Shown: positions 1 to 12,400 of the stretch, in pieces
Position numbering within the stretch: the stretch's first letter is position 1
How the letters are laid out: each line of letters starts with the position of its first letter
Assembly (NCBI RefSeq): GCF_002078875.1
Contig: NC_034410.1
Coordinates: 38,344,145 to 38,408,144 of the forward strand
Length of the DNA stretch: 64,000 bases
Reading direction: 5' to 3'
Source: Numida meleagris
Lineage: Eukaryota > Chordata > Aves > Galliformes > Numididae
The notes under the pieces: generated by a model
Database searches by the model: none
Seen by the model: the letters and a program-made list of their open reading frames with translations, nothing else
What the model was told of the DNA's origin: nothing
Made by a program: the position numbers and the translations under genes

Positions 1-126
1 GACTACAGTGAGCTTTCTGAATCTCTGTGAGTGGGTAACTGCCTTCTTATTTGATGTTATTTAACAGGCTTATCTGTGCTCTATACAAGAATTCTGCCAA
101 GCAGATATTTTACAGACAAAAATAAG

Positions 127-172
127 TCAGTCCCAAGGTAAACTTAAACTGGTAGAAAGACCCACTGCAGAA
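127..172 (-). CDS. NEK10: candidate distal NEK10 terminal exon
   Basis: After a good acceptor (TTTGCTCTTGCAG) this stretch joins the TG left by the GTGAGT donor at 6423 to give Cys, then SAVGLSTSLSLPWD and TGA at 127-129. Human NEK10 ends ...RYHSYPWGTKNHPTKR, so only the S-x-PW pattern is shared. The phase fits, but the match is short and the intron would be 6.25 kb. I see no AATAAA between 1 and 126 on this strand. Chance remains quite possible. Confidence 0.35.
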
Positions 173-1587
173 CTGCAAGAGCAAACCCTTATTAAGTCAG
201 ACAAACAAGTCTGTGATGACAGATACTTCCACTCAAAGATGGAAGCTCAAATATGTATGTCTGAGAGCTCAGGGCATATGATCTCTGCAAGAGATCAGAG
301 CCATCTGCCTAGTGTTGAAAACAGTCATTCCTGCGGTCCAAATGCTGACAGATAGCTTCACAAACTTGCACTTTTTCTACAGGCAGAATGGACTTCAAAC
401 ATTTTCACTGTTAGGAGACCACTTGATTTGTGAATTCATCACTGAACAATATCAGTGAGCCAATACATAACAGAGATCCAAAATCCAGTCCAGAAACTCC
501 TTCATTTTTTTCAACAAAAGGACTAAAATGCCCCTTCTCACCTGTCTTAGTACTAAAGAGAATCTTCAACACATTGAGTGTATCAATGACAGTCCTACCA
601 TAGGATCTATTTTAGTACCATAGGATCTACTATTTTTGTACTTACACCAGATGGATACCTGGATCACTTCTCTGTTGCACCCAGCCCAATCTCATGAATT
701 AAAACCAGGTTCTAAATCTAAGTTATTTATACACAGAAGACCTGATACTATCCAACTCTAGTACTCTTTATGCTGACTAACTACTAGAACCATAAACAGT
801 TTCTGCTACAACTCCTATAGCTCTGGTTCATCGAAAAATGGCCTGAAATAAAAATCTTAATTAGACTGACTATCCAGATGGGAAAATGTCTTTTATTTTG
901 ATATTATATTATCAGAAGAATGAAAATCCTCATGTGTCACTGGATTACTGCCCATCCTTGAAGAGATAGGAACAATTCTGAAATTCTCTAAAGATCCAGT
1001 AACTTTTTCATATTTGGCCATCTGATTTTGACATGTGCAACTGCTAATATCCTAGCACTTAAGGCATATATTCTTTTCAGTTTATAAGTCAGTATGTCTT
1101 TAGAGCTTTACTGTACCATTAATAGGAAGTTTTGGCACTTCTCTTGTATCTTCTCTTTTGAGTACCAATACTAGTTCAGCTGTAATTAGTCAATAAAATT
1201 TATTTATCTAGCAAGTAAGAAGTTTATGTCTCTAGCAAGTGCAGTGTGCCTACTGCCATGTGCAGAGATGAACTCTATCCAGCAAGTGTCTTTAATCCAT
1301 CTCTTGGCCACATATTTTGTTGTCATTTGAACACTCTCTTCACCAGTGTGACAAGAATTAATCACCTCCTTATCCTAAGAGGTGGACGGAATTATGATTC
1401 CATGTTTTCATGCTGCTTCCTTTCCTAATTTTTGTAGAACCTGTTATTTGGGAAAGGTAGGCTAATACTGCCTCTTAGTGGAAGGACAGCTCTCTTAAAA
1501 GATATAGTCTTTGGGAATCGGGCTGCATATTTACAGTGCCAGGCAGACCTACAGGGGGATACATCAAGGACTCTTACAGATACAGAT

Positions 1588-1677
1588 TAAAATAAAATAA
1601 AATAAAATAAAATAAAATAAAATAAAATAAAATAAAATAAAATAAAATAAAATAAAATAAAATAAAATAAAATAAAA
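1588..1677 (+). repeat. (TAAAA)18 pentanucleotide microsatellite
   Basis: Eighteen uninterrupted TAAAA units run over 90 bp. On the NEK10 sense strand it reads TTTTA. Confidence 0.97.
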
Positions 1678-3596
1678 TGGACCTTTGAGCTTTTGCTTTT
1701 TTACCTCACTGGGGAGAAGTGCAAGCCAACAGGTCACTGGTACAACTCTAAGAAACACTACTGGTGAAAACAATCTCACTTTGTGTTTATGAGACATGAC
1801 AAGTAAGAATCAACATGGACAATCATTCATTCAGAAGAAAACAGTTAACAAAAAATGCCAGGCAACATTAACAGAAAATGTAATAAAATGTAGCAGATGT
1901 GTTAAATCACCCAGACATCACAAGATCAAAAAATTCACTTTTAATTTCAGGAGTGCTGGAGGTATGTACTTTCATCTACTGGCTAGTTTGACCTGTTCTA
2001 GAACATTACAAAATATTAACTAAGCTAAATACAAATTTGAATTGTCTAGTAATGTGCCACAATTAAACAGACATTAATGTTGAAGAATAAATAGAAGACG
2101 CGTTGCGTATTTGCAGCTAGAAAAAGCTCCAGTAATGCATTTTTATTTTCAGATGATGCACCTGTGGACCATAGCCACAGTACAAAAGAGGATGTTTCAA
2201 ACAGGCAAAATTCAGAATTCCTGAGCTATATTATCCTTCTGTGAGTAATACCTTGAGCTATTCTTTGAGTAGTTAAAAATTTATAACTATCATTAGAAGC
2301 AGACTTGACAGTGTTCTTCTTCATGAAATAGCTCTTTCTAAGTACTTGAATGGTTATTTCTCTAATACTAAAACTTCAATAACAATGCCAAAGATTGCAC
2401 TAAACAAAGTCATTAAAATTATAACTGACAACTAATTAATACGTGCATTTAATTATGGAAACATTTTTCTTCTATTCGTACTTTTTTTGCAACTGTTTTT
2501 GTCTTACAAAATGAATGCAAAAACATCTTTCTCATAAGCAGAACTCTTATATCATATGAGTTATATCACTCAGCTGAACCCAACCACTGTCTCCGGCCAT
2601 TGCTATTTTTATTTATTTATAACAAATCTTTTTTTATATAACTGAGTTACTGCTTGGATTAAGTTTCTTATTGCAATTGATTAAAAATAGATTTCTCCAT
2701 CAATTTGGGTATTACATGTCTACTCTAATATAAAGAAACATGCTGAAAGTTTGAAACTAGTATTCCTTGTACTATTCACAAAAGGACTCGCAAACAACAA
2801 GGAGCCTGCCTCAGGCACAGTATAATATTAAATCAAGATAGAAAATAAGAAAGAATGGCTCAAATGGTGTGAATAGAATAATTTTGAAACATTACTTTTT
2901 TATGCATGTTTACGGAATTTCTGTACAAATAAGTAACATCAGTGGAGTGCTGAGTAATTTCAGGACATTAGTGATAAATGGGCACAAGTTGATTATTCGA
3001 GATAAAGCTGATGGTCATTATCCTCAGCTGGTCATTAATTCCCCATGAAATGACTGGTATTGAGATAGTAATTACTATTATAATGAAACTGGAAGGAAGA
3101 AAAAGCATGACATTTTTCTTATGAACCTGCCTCATTTTCTAAAGAATTCATGTTTCTTTCATCACTCAATCAAGTTTCCTGAATCACTTTTAACCCCTTA
3201 AACAGCTTATTAATCTTACTACAGTCTTCATGTCACTGCCCCCAGCTGAAATTTGGTGTTCCATTACATATTCCATGAATTCTGGGATCACAGCAAAGGG
3301 CAACAATGATGGGAAAGAAATACTATACATTTCCCCCTAGAAGACTTCATTAGTAAGAATATGTCATAAAGCTATTTATTCTGAATTTTATAGTAAAATA
3401 TAAAAGCATGTTGTTACACAGTAGCTGTAGAATTCTTTGTTCCAAAGCAGAATTCTTGTAGGTTTGAAACATATAGTACTAACACTGTCAAATTAAATTG
3501 CTCAGAAATCGTGAAAGAAATTGGCCCTAGAAAGAGGAAACAAGCCTTAAAAAATTTACAAATGAAGTCTGTGGTGTTCTGAAGTGTCTTCTAATG

Positions 3597-3925
3597 AATC
3601 ATAGAATCACAGAATGGTTTGGGTTGCAAAGGCTTTAAAGATCCCCAATCTCCCAGCCACTAGGCCAAGTATCCAGAAGCCCCCTCCAAGCTGGCCTTGA
3701 ACCAGGGATGGGGCATCTACAGCTTCTCCGGGCAACCTGCTCCAGTGCCTTCCACTCTCAAAGTGAAAAATTTCTTCATTATTTCTAATCTATATCTATT
3801 CTCTTTCAGTTTAAAATCATTACTACTTGTCCTATTACTACATGCCTTTGTAAAAAGTCACTCTCCAGCTTTCTTGTAGGCCCCCTTAAAGTACTGGAAA
3901 GCCACAACATCTCCCCAGAGATGCT
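3597..3925 (-). mobile_element. CR1 LINE 3' fragment
   Basis: It begins at low coordinate with AATCATAGAATCAC, the reverse complement of the CR1 3' end. It contains the typical CCAGGGATGGGGCATC and CAACCTGCTCCAGTGCCTT blocks on the plus strand. It is 5'-truncated and diverged. Confidence 0.9.
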
Positions 3926-6418
3926 ATAGGATAAGTTTTGTCCTTTTAGATTGTTTATTTGGAGAATTTGAGGCAAATCATAATGATGCACATCAGTTAG
4001 CCAAATAAATCTTTATCAGTATCAACAGCTATTGATACTGGATTGCTTGGTTACTTGGACAGAGTATGAGAGTTAAAAAAATGCTGAAAGCTCTTAGTGG
4101 CATGGAGCAAAGCATATTTTAGAATGATATGTCATAAGTCTTCTGGAAAAAGAGATAGATGTTCTTGACAGCCAGAGCCAAAGTGTGGTATGTCAATTTT
4201 CTGAAAGAGAGGGAAAAATACTAATTTATTTGTTAAATGAAACAGGATTAAAATAACAGTGACAGGGGAACCAAATGTTATTATGCATCACAGCAGATAA
4301 CAGGATTCAACAGCATAGTGAAAAATCTAGACAGCCTATTGTTGCTGGTGACAGATCAACAATTGAGTTGCGGAGCAGCTATTCTCTACCTGCCAGCTAA
4401 AGCCAGAACATATTAGAGTGACCCACATGCAGTTAAGGCAGTCAAAGTCTATGCAACTCCATTTATGCGCAGATATTAACAGTTGTAAGCAAGAAATAAA
4501 ACAAATAAGATCAAATTAGACAACATACTTCTAAACTTCTAAATAAATTTCACTTCATTGCTTTCTGTTAATCCAAAATTACTTTGGGCTTTGCTACAAG
4601 TCCCGTGAATGAAGTACAAATCAGCACTGTCTGTGCATAACACATTATCAGTACTACCGAAGAAGTTGCATGACGTGGGGAAAAGACAATGTGAAGAGGG
4701 ATGTTGAGCATTCACCAGACTTCTTTCCCAGCCTGTGTGTATGTATGGAAATATATTTCTTGCTCTTTTTCCCTTGTAGGATAAACATGACGTAAGGAAA
4801 AGAACCTACACTGCACTGTTAACCTCGGTGGCTATGAAGAATGTTCTCTTATGTTTCCTCTGAAACAAAACTTCCAAAAAGGCACAAATACATCTTAAGA
4901 TTCTAAAGAACTACTCTGTGGGGAATTCCAAAAAAAAAAAAACATAAGCAGTCCTGAATAAATGCTGTCACCAGAAAAAACAATGTTAATTACTGCATTG
5001 CTATTCATCTCATGTGGCATTCCTGTGTTACACATGGAAAGTACTAGAATATATTCCTGTAATCTTTAAGTGTCCTTTACATTTCCATTAATTGGTATCT
5101 TATTTTTATAGTAGTTTGTGTAAATACTCATGCCCATATTCACTACACACCTGCTTCGTTACCATACATTGCAATTAGATGCTTTTTGCCAATCTGTAAA
5201 TTAAATGCCTGTTCAACACACTTCTACATTTATAATAAGTCCTGCTAGATCTCAGTGTTAAAAATGACCTGCTTTTTCATCATTTTTTCATTAATCGTGT
5301 AATATTCAATGTTTTTTCTACTGCTCCAAATATTGGCAGCATGTGATTAGCACAAGAATTTACAATATCTGAGAACACTTCGAAACAAATTCATTAGACC
5401 TCATGGCTGCAGAAGTGATTTGTAAACATGATTCAAGTGTACTCTGAGAATTTAAAGAGCAAATTATTACTTCATTTTGGGAGTTCTGAATCATGATTTT
5501 TCAATACTTACAGCTGGCAGCTGCAAGACATTTGAACGCTGGAATTCCAATATAGTGAGTAGGCTATAAAAATACTCAGAGTAACATTTGAAACTTCTCA
5601 AGCTGGAGTCTATAAATAGTTTCACATCGAAAAAAATAGCAGAGGTAACAGAGAACTGAAAAGTATCACTGAAGCATCAGTATCTACAGATTCTTAAAAC
5701 ATCTTTTGGGGTTTGGGGTAATTTTCTAATTATTATTATTTAAAACAAACAAAAAAAACTGACTGCAGTATCGCAGGCATTAAAACGTTGATTACTGCAA
5801 ACACAAGGAACAGATTTGGTGGAAGCAGTGAACTTTTTTTGTACTAAAGAATACAGGCTAGCAGGTAAAGAGAATAAGAAATGATAAGGTTATGGACCAT
5901 ATGGACATTTTTCAAATACTCTCTTTTCTTGTGTTCCTCAAAGGGTTCTTGCAGCAAAGACTTACAATCTCTAGGACAAGGCATATCCCTTGTTCCAAAG
6001 ACCTCAGTTTTTTTCCATTCCCTATATTTCTGTGCTAGCAATCACTTTTTCTGTTTTCTGTGTTTACAAAGCAGGCCAGCTTCATCCTTTCAACCCCGTA
6101 ATGTTAGGCTATACCTCTATTAAATATATGTCTACTAAAATAAAACTTTTCTTCATCTATGGTTTTATACAAGAAAAACTTGAGGAGATTGCTGTCAAAC
6201 TTGTAGCACTCTATTGCCTGAGCGAAGAAAACTGATACAGCCGAAACAACTTAGATTAATTACACCCATACCAATTCTTCCTGTCTGTGCATCCATGCAT
6301 TATTACAGTGATGTACCGTACTAAGCTTCAGTTGAAATGGTGCTCATTAAACAGGCAGATGATACATTTATGCATAACATGTCATAATTAAATATTTTTT
6401 TAATTTGAATACCCAAAC

Positions 6419-6478
6419 TCACCAGTTCGAAGAGAAATTGTAATAACCACTTTCCTCTAGAACCTCCTCAATTAAGGT
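6419..6478 (-). CDS. NEK10: NEK10 window exon 15: C-terminus or penultimate exon
   Basis: It encodes [19 protein letters not shown] followed by TGA (6419-6421), after an ACTTGTAG acceptor. Human NEK10 reads [18 protein letters not shown] and continues for about 16 more residues. The stop lies inside a near-perfect donor, TG|GTGAGT, so splicing at 6423 would remove the TGA and lead to another terminal exon. Read unspliced, the protein ends in Trp. I see no AATAAA on the sense strand soon after the stop, which favours the spliced form. Confidence 0.93.
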   Translation of the reverse strand, partial: TLIEEVLEESGYYNFSSNW

Positions 6479-9400
6479 CTACAAGTTAAAAGAAATTCAT
6501 TTCAATAAATTACCTTAATTACAAGCAATAAAATACATTTATAAATATACATAAGCCTTACCTGTAACTGCTCATATGTCATCCCTTCTGCTATGTCAGA
6601 AGTACCAACAATACCTTAAAGTAAGAGGCAAGTAATGTTATACACTTGAATTTGGAGTTTATGTTATTTTGTCAGTTTCTTAGCAATTCCCTGATAATTT
6701 ATTATGACACGAGATGTTTGTTAACATTGGCTATCGGCAGTTTATTTCACCGACTATAATGACTCTTTGCAAAAGCAGGAGGGATCTAATTGCATGATGT
6801 GGACATTTGAGTTGCAAGATGTTTTCACATTATGAAAGAGTCAAACGGATGGAAAATAGTGATTTTTTTAAACTATTTACTGCAAAAAACACAGCAACAT
6901 AACATTCTTTCCCACTTACAATTCAAAGCAAGAAGGGCACATAGCCAGTAGCAAATTCAGACAAAAGTATTCTTTGCAGATTAAGAGATTCAAAAATTAC
7001 CAACATTGAATTTCTCATTAATTTGTATTGTTGTCTCTGGGAAAAAAAAAACAATCCTTACATTTTAAGTTACTGTTAGGGAATCATGTCTTATCCAAAT
7101 GTTACCCATGACACCTAGTATTATTCTTAGTTTTTGCATTAAGCCTAGAAATTGATATGGCAGTTTCAAGACAAAGGCCAGCAAAACCAAGGTTTCTCAC
7201 CATTCTTTCTGGAATTATAGTTTTTAACCTTACTGTGTCCTCAAGTTTATTAATTGCAGTTATATGTTTTTCTGCATTTAGAAGAATGGAAATGGCAAAA
7301 ATTATTAAATGCAGCTGTGCAATTCCCTTAGGTTCAATACATTCTTTGCTCTATTGAGGTATATGACAGAACATGTCTCTGAACTAGAAATTGTGGTTCC
7401 TTAAGGTGGTTGCTGCCAGTAGTAGTATTTTTGATTAAAGATGGAGTTCACAATTTGTCACTGAGTATTTCTAGTCCAAATTGTATTTGACTGTATTTAT
7501 TTTCTAAAATACATGTGTACACTTTACACTATATAGGTATAGTATAGTACAGAATCATAGAACTGTTTGAGATTGAAGGGATCTTCAAAGGTCATCTAGT
7601 CCAACTTCCCTGCAGTGAAGAGGGACACCTACATCTACATCAGGTTGCTCAGAGCCCCATCCAGCTCAATTTCGAATGTCTCCAGGGATGGGGCTTCCAC
7701 CACCTCTCTGGGCAACCTGTTCCAGTGCCTTACCATCCTTATTGTAAAAAACTTATTCCCTATGTCCAATCTAAATCTCCTCTGTTCCAGTTTGAAACCA
7801 TTTCCCCTTCTTCTATCACAACAGACACTGCCAAATAGTCTGTCTTCTTCTTTCTCAGAGCCCCCCTTTAGATACTGAGAGGCCATTCTCAGGTCCCCCC
7901 GGAGCCTTCCCATCTGCAGACTGAACAGCCCTAGCTCTCTCAGCCTGTCCTTGCAGGGGAGGCATTCCATCCCTTGGACTTCTGTACTGTATCTTTTATT
8001 AGAAAATGCATGCCCCTACAGAGGTTTTGTTGTTTTACCTTTTCTATCTTCTGGAACTAACATATTGCCATCTGATGAGAGAAGTACCACATGCCAATCT
8101 GCTGTAAAAAAGTTGGTATCAATCAATTCAGGAGAACCCTGGAGCAGCTGAGGGAAGGGAAAAAGAAAGAAAAGATAACAGCAAAGGACACCTGAAATCT
8201 CCACTCTTCCTGAGACTTCTGTAAAGCAGTCCAGCCTTCCCTACATAAATCTCTGATCGGCAGTCTGCCTTTTTCTGTTTCCCACATAATCAGAAGTCAA
8301 AGGAGATTTCAGCACATTTTAGATTAATGAAACAGTAGTGAACATAAATACAAATGTTCTACGCTCTTCTCTCCAGAGTCACCAAGTGAACACTGCAAGC
8401 TGCCAACCTGCACGTTGTATAAAACACTGAGTTACCTCCAAACTACTTTACTGTTATCCAGCATAGCTGTAGTGGTGATTATGGTAAAATTCTCAAAATG
8501 TGCTTATGTGTAAATATTTATTTACTCTTACTGACTAAAAATACGTGCCACTTATTCACTCATGCTTCTCAATTCCCTATCATTCTCTTTTTGCTGTTTT
8601 CTATTTTCTTTGAGGTAGAAATGCACAGAATTACACTCAGTATTTCAAACATCTTCAATTTACTACCATTCACTTTATAAATACTGTATTTCTTCCATTT
8701 TCTTCAGTCATAAGTAGTTTTGAAGTTAACAGTTTTACAGTTGAGAGCATTTACAAATTCATAAATAAATAGGTTTCATTATTTCCGGACACTTGAAAAT
8801 TAGATTTAAATTTTATAATAAACATTTCCGTTACATATCATATTTTTGGGCACCCTTTCCTGACAACATCCACTCAGTAGTACATTAATAGAAAACATTT
8901 TGTTAGATTCAATGTTATGGTTGAAATACAAGAATAGATTAATGTTAAATGCAGGTTGATTTACAGAATAGCAAATCTCCCTGAAACTGATAGCTCAAAG
9001 AAGCATCTTCAATTACCTTTCAAATGCACAATGTAAACCAATGTAAACATTGCATAGCCACTTCCCATGGAACTTAAGCATTTCAGATAAATTATTTAAA
9101 AAGTACTGACCAGATTTAGTAATTGGAGTGAGAGTGAGTCCACTCCACAGCAAACAATTACTTAGAAGATTCCACAATTCAGTGTGAATAGGTGACACCC
9201 AGAATAGGTAAGATGGGTTATATTATGTCTCATATCTGAAAAGGATGTTAAGCAATTATCCTTGTCATCAAATTTTCTGTACACTAACTTAACTAACAAC
9301 TGATTTGTCATCAGTTCAAAAATGAAATATCTTAGCTTCTATCTCCCACAGTACACAGAACCTGAGAATGTGCCTTTGAAAATCCTCTACTGAATAGTCT

Positions 9401-12400
9401 TCTCGGGACATTTTAGAAGAACATTTAGAAATCCTGATGTTAGTCATTAGCTCTTTCCCAGTTGGAAAGTATTTAGTACGCTACTGGAAAGCATGAAGGC
9501 ATGGTTCTTCAGTCATACAATACTTGCAAATCTGTAGCATTTTTAAACTGATGATACTAAACTCTTGCTGACACGCTACACCACAATGGGACATTCTATA
9601 TTCTGGTCACCATGGATGGTTTACGTGCTTTCTCAAAATTCACAGTTTGAGAGGGAAGTATGCCAAAACATCAATAATAGTAGCAATCTAATTATAAATG
9701 AAGAAGAGCTTACAAAAATTAAGAGCTTACATAATATGTTTCAGCTTTTGCCATTAAAAAGTTAATTTTTTCTTCCCTTTCCCTTTCTGAACTCTGATGA
9801 AATGAATTTTCTTTTGCAGGGCCTCTCATTTACAGTATGTGTTCTAATGATCAGAGACAAACTTGAAATCAACATGTAGCAACTGCTTACTTAAGAGAAC
9901 TTCATATTTTCCAAATAAAGGAAATCCTAAATTTCCTTTGAAAAAATGTAATATTACACTCCTATTCTTATGATATTAATAACGATAGCTTAATTCAAAT
10001 AGACGAACAGACAAAATTGACCACTGATAGTAAGTAGTGTACTGCACCTTTTTCATTTCTAATTTCAGATTACAAGGATTGCTCTGCTGACTGAAGAGGG
10101 ACTTCTTGAATCTCTCAATGATTCTCCTTTTCAAGTTGCACTGCAAAGGTGGAGGAAGCTATACAACACAGAGAAACAGATGTTTTCACCACCCAATTAC
10201 ACTTTCCATAAATTTAATATAATCAGTAGTACCATTATTGAGAAAGTAGCTACAGTGCAAAAAGAAACATAAATGCTTAATAGCCTGGTGATAGGCAACA
10301 GCAGAAAACTTAATTTAAATATATACTCAAATAATTCTCCTTATTTTGCCCATTCTGTTAGGCTTGGCAGATTATATAACTTAGTCCTTTTGGACTCAAA
10401 GTAAGAGTCATTATATTAAGTGTAGTCTAATTAATGCTAGATTTGCTTCCTTGATCTTTGATATTTCAAAATCATTTTTATGCTCCAACAGTAATGCTGG
10501 AGCTTCAGCAGCTTCAACTGTTGGTCACTGCAGTCATACTGATAGTCACATCTGTCACCAATCCATTCCATTCTATGTACTACTCTTCAGAAAAAAATCT
10601 GTACTGTTTCTCTATAGTTTATAGTATCTTCAGATAGTGTTTATAAAACAATAATTTTCTGTCATTCAGTATACATTTCATAATCACAGTCACTGATGTA
10701 AATTCACAAAGTGCCACTCCATCGAATCCAGCAAGTTATTTAATTACATAAGAAAGCTTTGGCCATTGATGATTCCCATTCAAAGCACTGACACGGTGTA
10801 AATTACAAAGATTGCTTTCCTTATGAAACAAACTACTGTTCTTACATATCCATAAATCTGGAACTGATACATTGGCCTCACAGGAGCCACTCCTAATTTC
10901 CTCTGGCAAACCAGGGACTGAGTTTAAATTCTAAAACTTCATCAGACAGCTGGCTGCATACAGTTTTCTGTTACAGATAAATATTACTGTCTTTTCAGGC
11001 CTATACATGAGGGGAAGAAAATGATGCCAAAGGAAAGGCTGCAAGATACTCTATGTACCACTGCAATGAACTGTGTGCAGTTAATGTACCATGGCCATGC
11101 TGGGGCATTCTGAAGTAACAGTGGTAAAGAACAAGTTCACTGCATGAGAAATTCAGCATTGCTCTAGGCAGTACTGTTCAATTTTAGCTTTTGTTTTAAG
11201 GAAATCAGATGTCAGATCAGTTAAAAAATAAAAAAAGGTTAACGATTTACAGTGTGCTTTTTTAAAAGCTTTCTCTTACGTTGTTTTCCAACAGATCAGT
11301 CTGACTCTTGTTCCCATGGAAACTGGATTGGGAAGGCTGCTTTGATTGCCAAGAACTAACAGCAAAGAACTCTGCCTTGTAAAGTTCAGTTTCAAACTGT
11401 CAGCTGAAATATGTAACTGTGAGTTGTAGAAACAACTATGTATTATAAAAAATATTCCACCTTATAGCTGCAAGAATCTAAGTACTAGAGAAGCATATTG
11501 CACACAAGAACAAGTACGGGTGTGGATCCTGGTACCTCTGCCTTCTAATTCTGAGACCACTTGACACTGAAAGCATCAAAGGCATTACTACTGACTCAAT
11601 GGCCAATTTAGAGAGAGCCTTTGAGTCACTGTTAGTTCTCAGTTATGGGAACTGTCATTGACTAGTATGACACTAGAGAAAACCTTCTTCACCATTGAGG
11701 GTAAGTTCATTAATAAGCACATACGAGTAATATAGTAATACAGTAATACAGCATATAACATCTGAACTGCCTCATTTCAGTTAGCAGGAAATGGGCTTAC
11801 TATTGCAATAAATTACGCCAAATCCAGTTATTTTAAATAACTGTCTTGTTTTTATGATAATTTATTTCCTGTTATCTCTTTCAATAAATCTGTCAGTTTG
11901 AAGAAAACACTCAAGACATGTCCAATGCATCTAATTTCACTTATGCTATTATGTTTTAAACAAGTTTGGCTCAGCAATCTGAAATGCCTTGAGGTGATAA
12001 ACATCACTTCCAAATACAAACCATTCATTTTACAAAGTAAGAAGATGTTTATTTATGAACAGCATATTTTGCAAGTAACTGAATGACAATCATCTTTCTG
12101 GACGACAAAAGTCTTCAATGCAGATTTATACCAACTCCATTTTTGTTTTGGAATCAGCATTAAATAGCTTTAACACTCTTTCATTATTAAACATTCAAAC
12201 AATTTTAAACTAAGACTGAAACTTGAAAAAGATATATAGAGAGACATATTAAAATATTTAAAATTCAATATTCAGGATAGGACTTCTAGTGTAATATTTC
12301 TTAAGAAATTATTACCACATATTGATAATAGAAATTATTACTTAGAAAATATTACTATAGAGGAAATAATTTTATGTACTCTTCATGTCAGTGTGGAATA

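Larger units (their letters stand above)
173..6418 (-). other. 3' flank or last NEK10 intron
   Basis: This 6.2-kb stretch follows the in-frame TGA. It is either 3' UTR and flank or the final intron. It contains the (TAAAA)18 array (1588-1677) and a CR1 3' fragment (3597-3925). The rest is AT-rich with no gene recognised. Confidence 0.7.

Noticed and set aside
1564..1797. Minus-strand open frame with repeated FILFY
   Set aside because: It is the translation of the (TAAAA)18 microsatellite.
2150..2200. Minus-strand peptide YCGYGPQVHH as a possible NEK10 terminal exon
   Set aside because: No AG acceptor directly precedes it and the resemblance to the human tail is poor.
7635..7970. 111-codon minus-strand frame resembling a protein
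   Set aside because: It is the CR1 ORF2 C-terminus and 3' region ([20 protein letters not shown]), part of a dead LINE, not a host gene.
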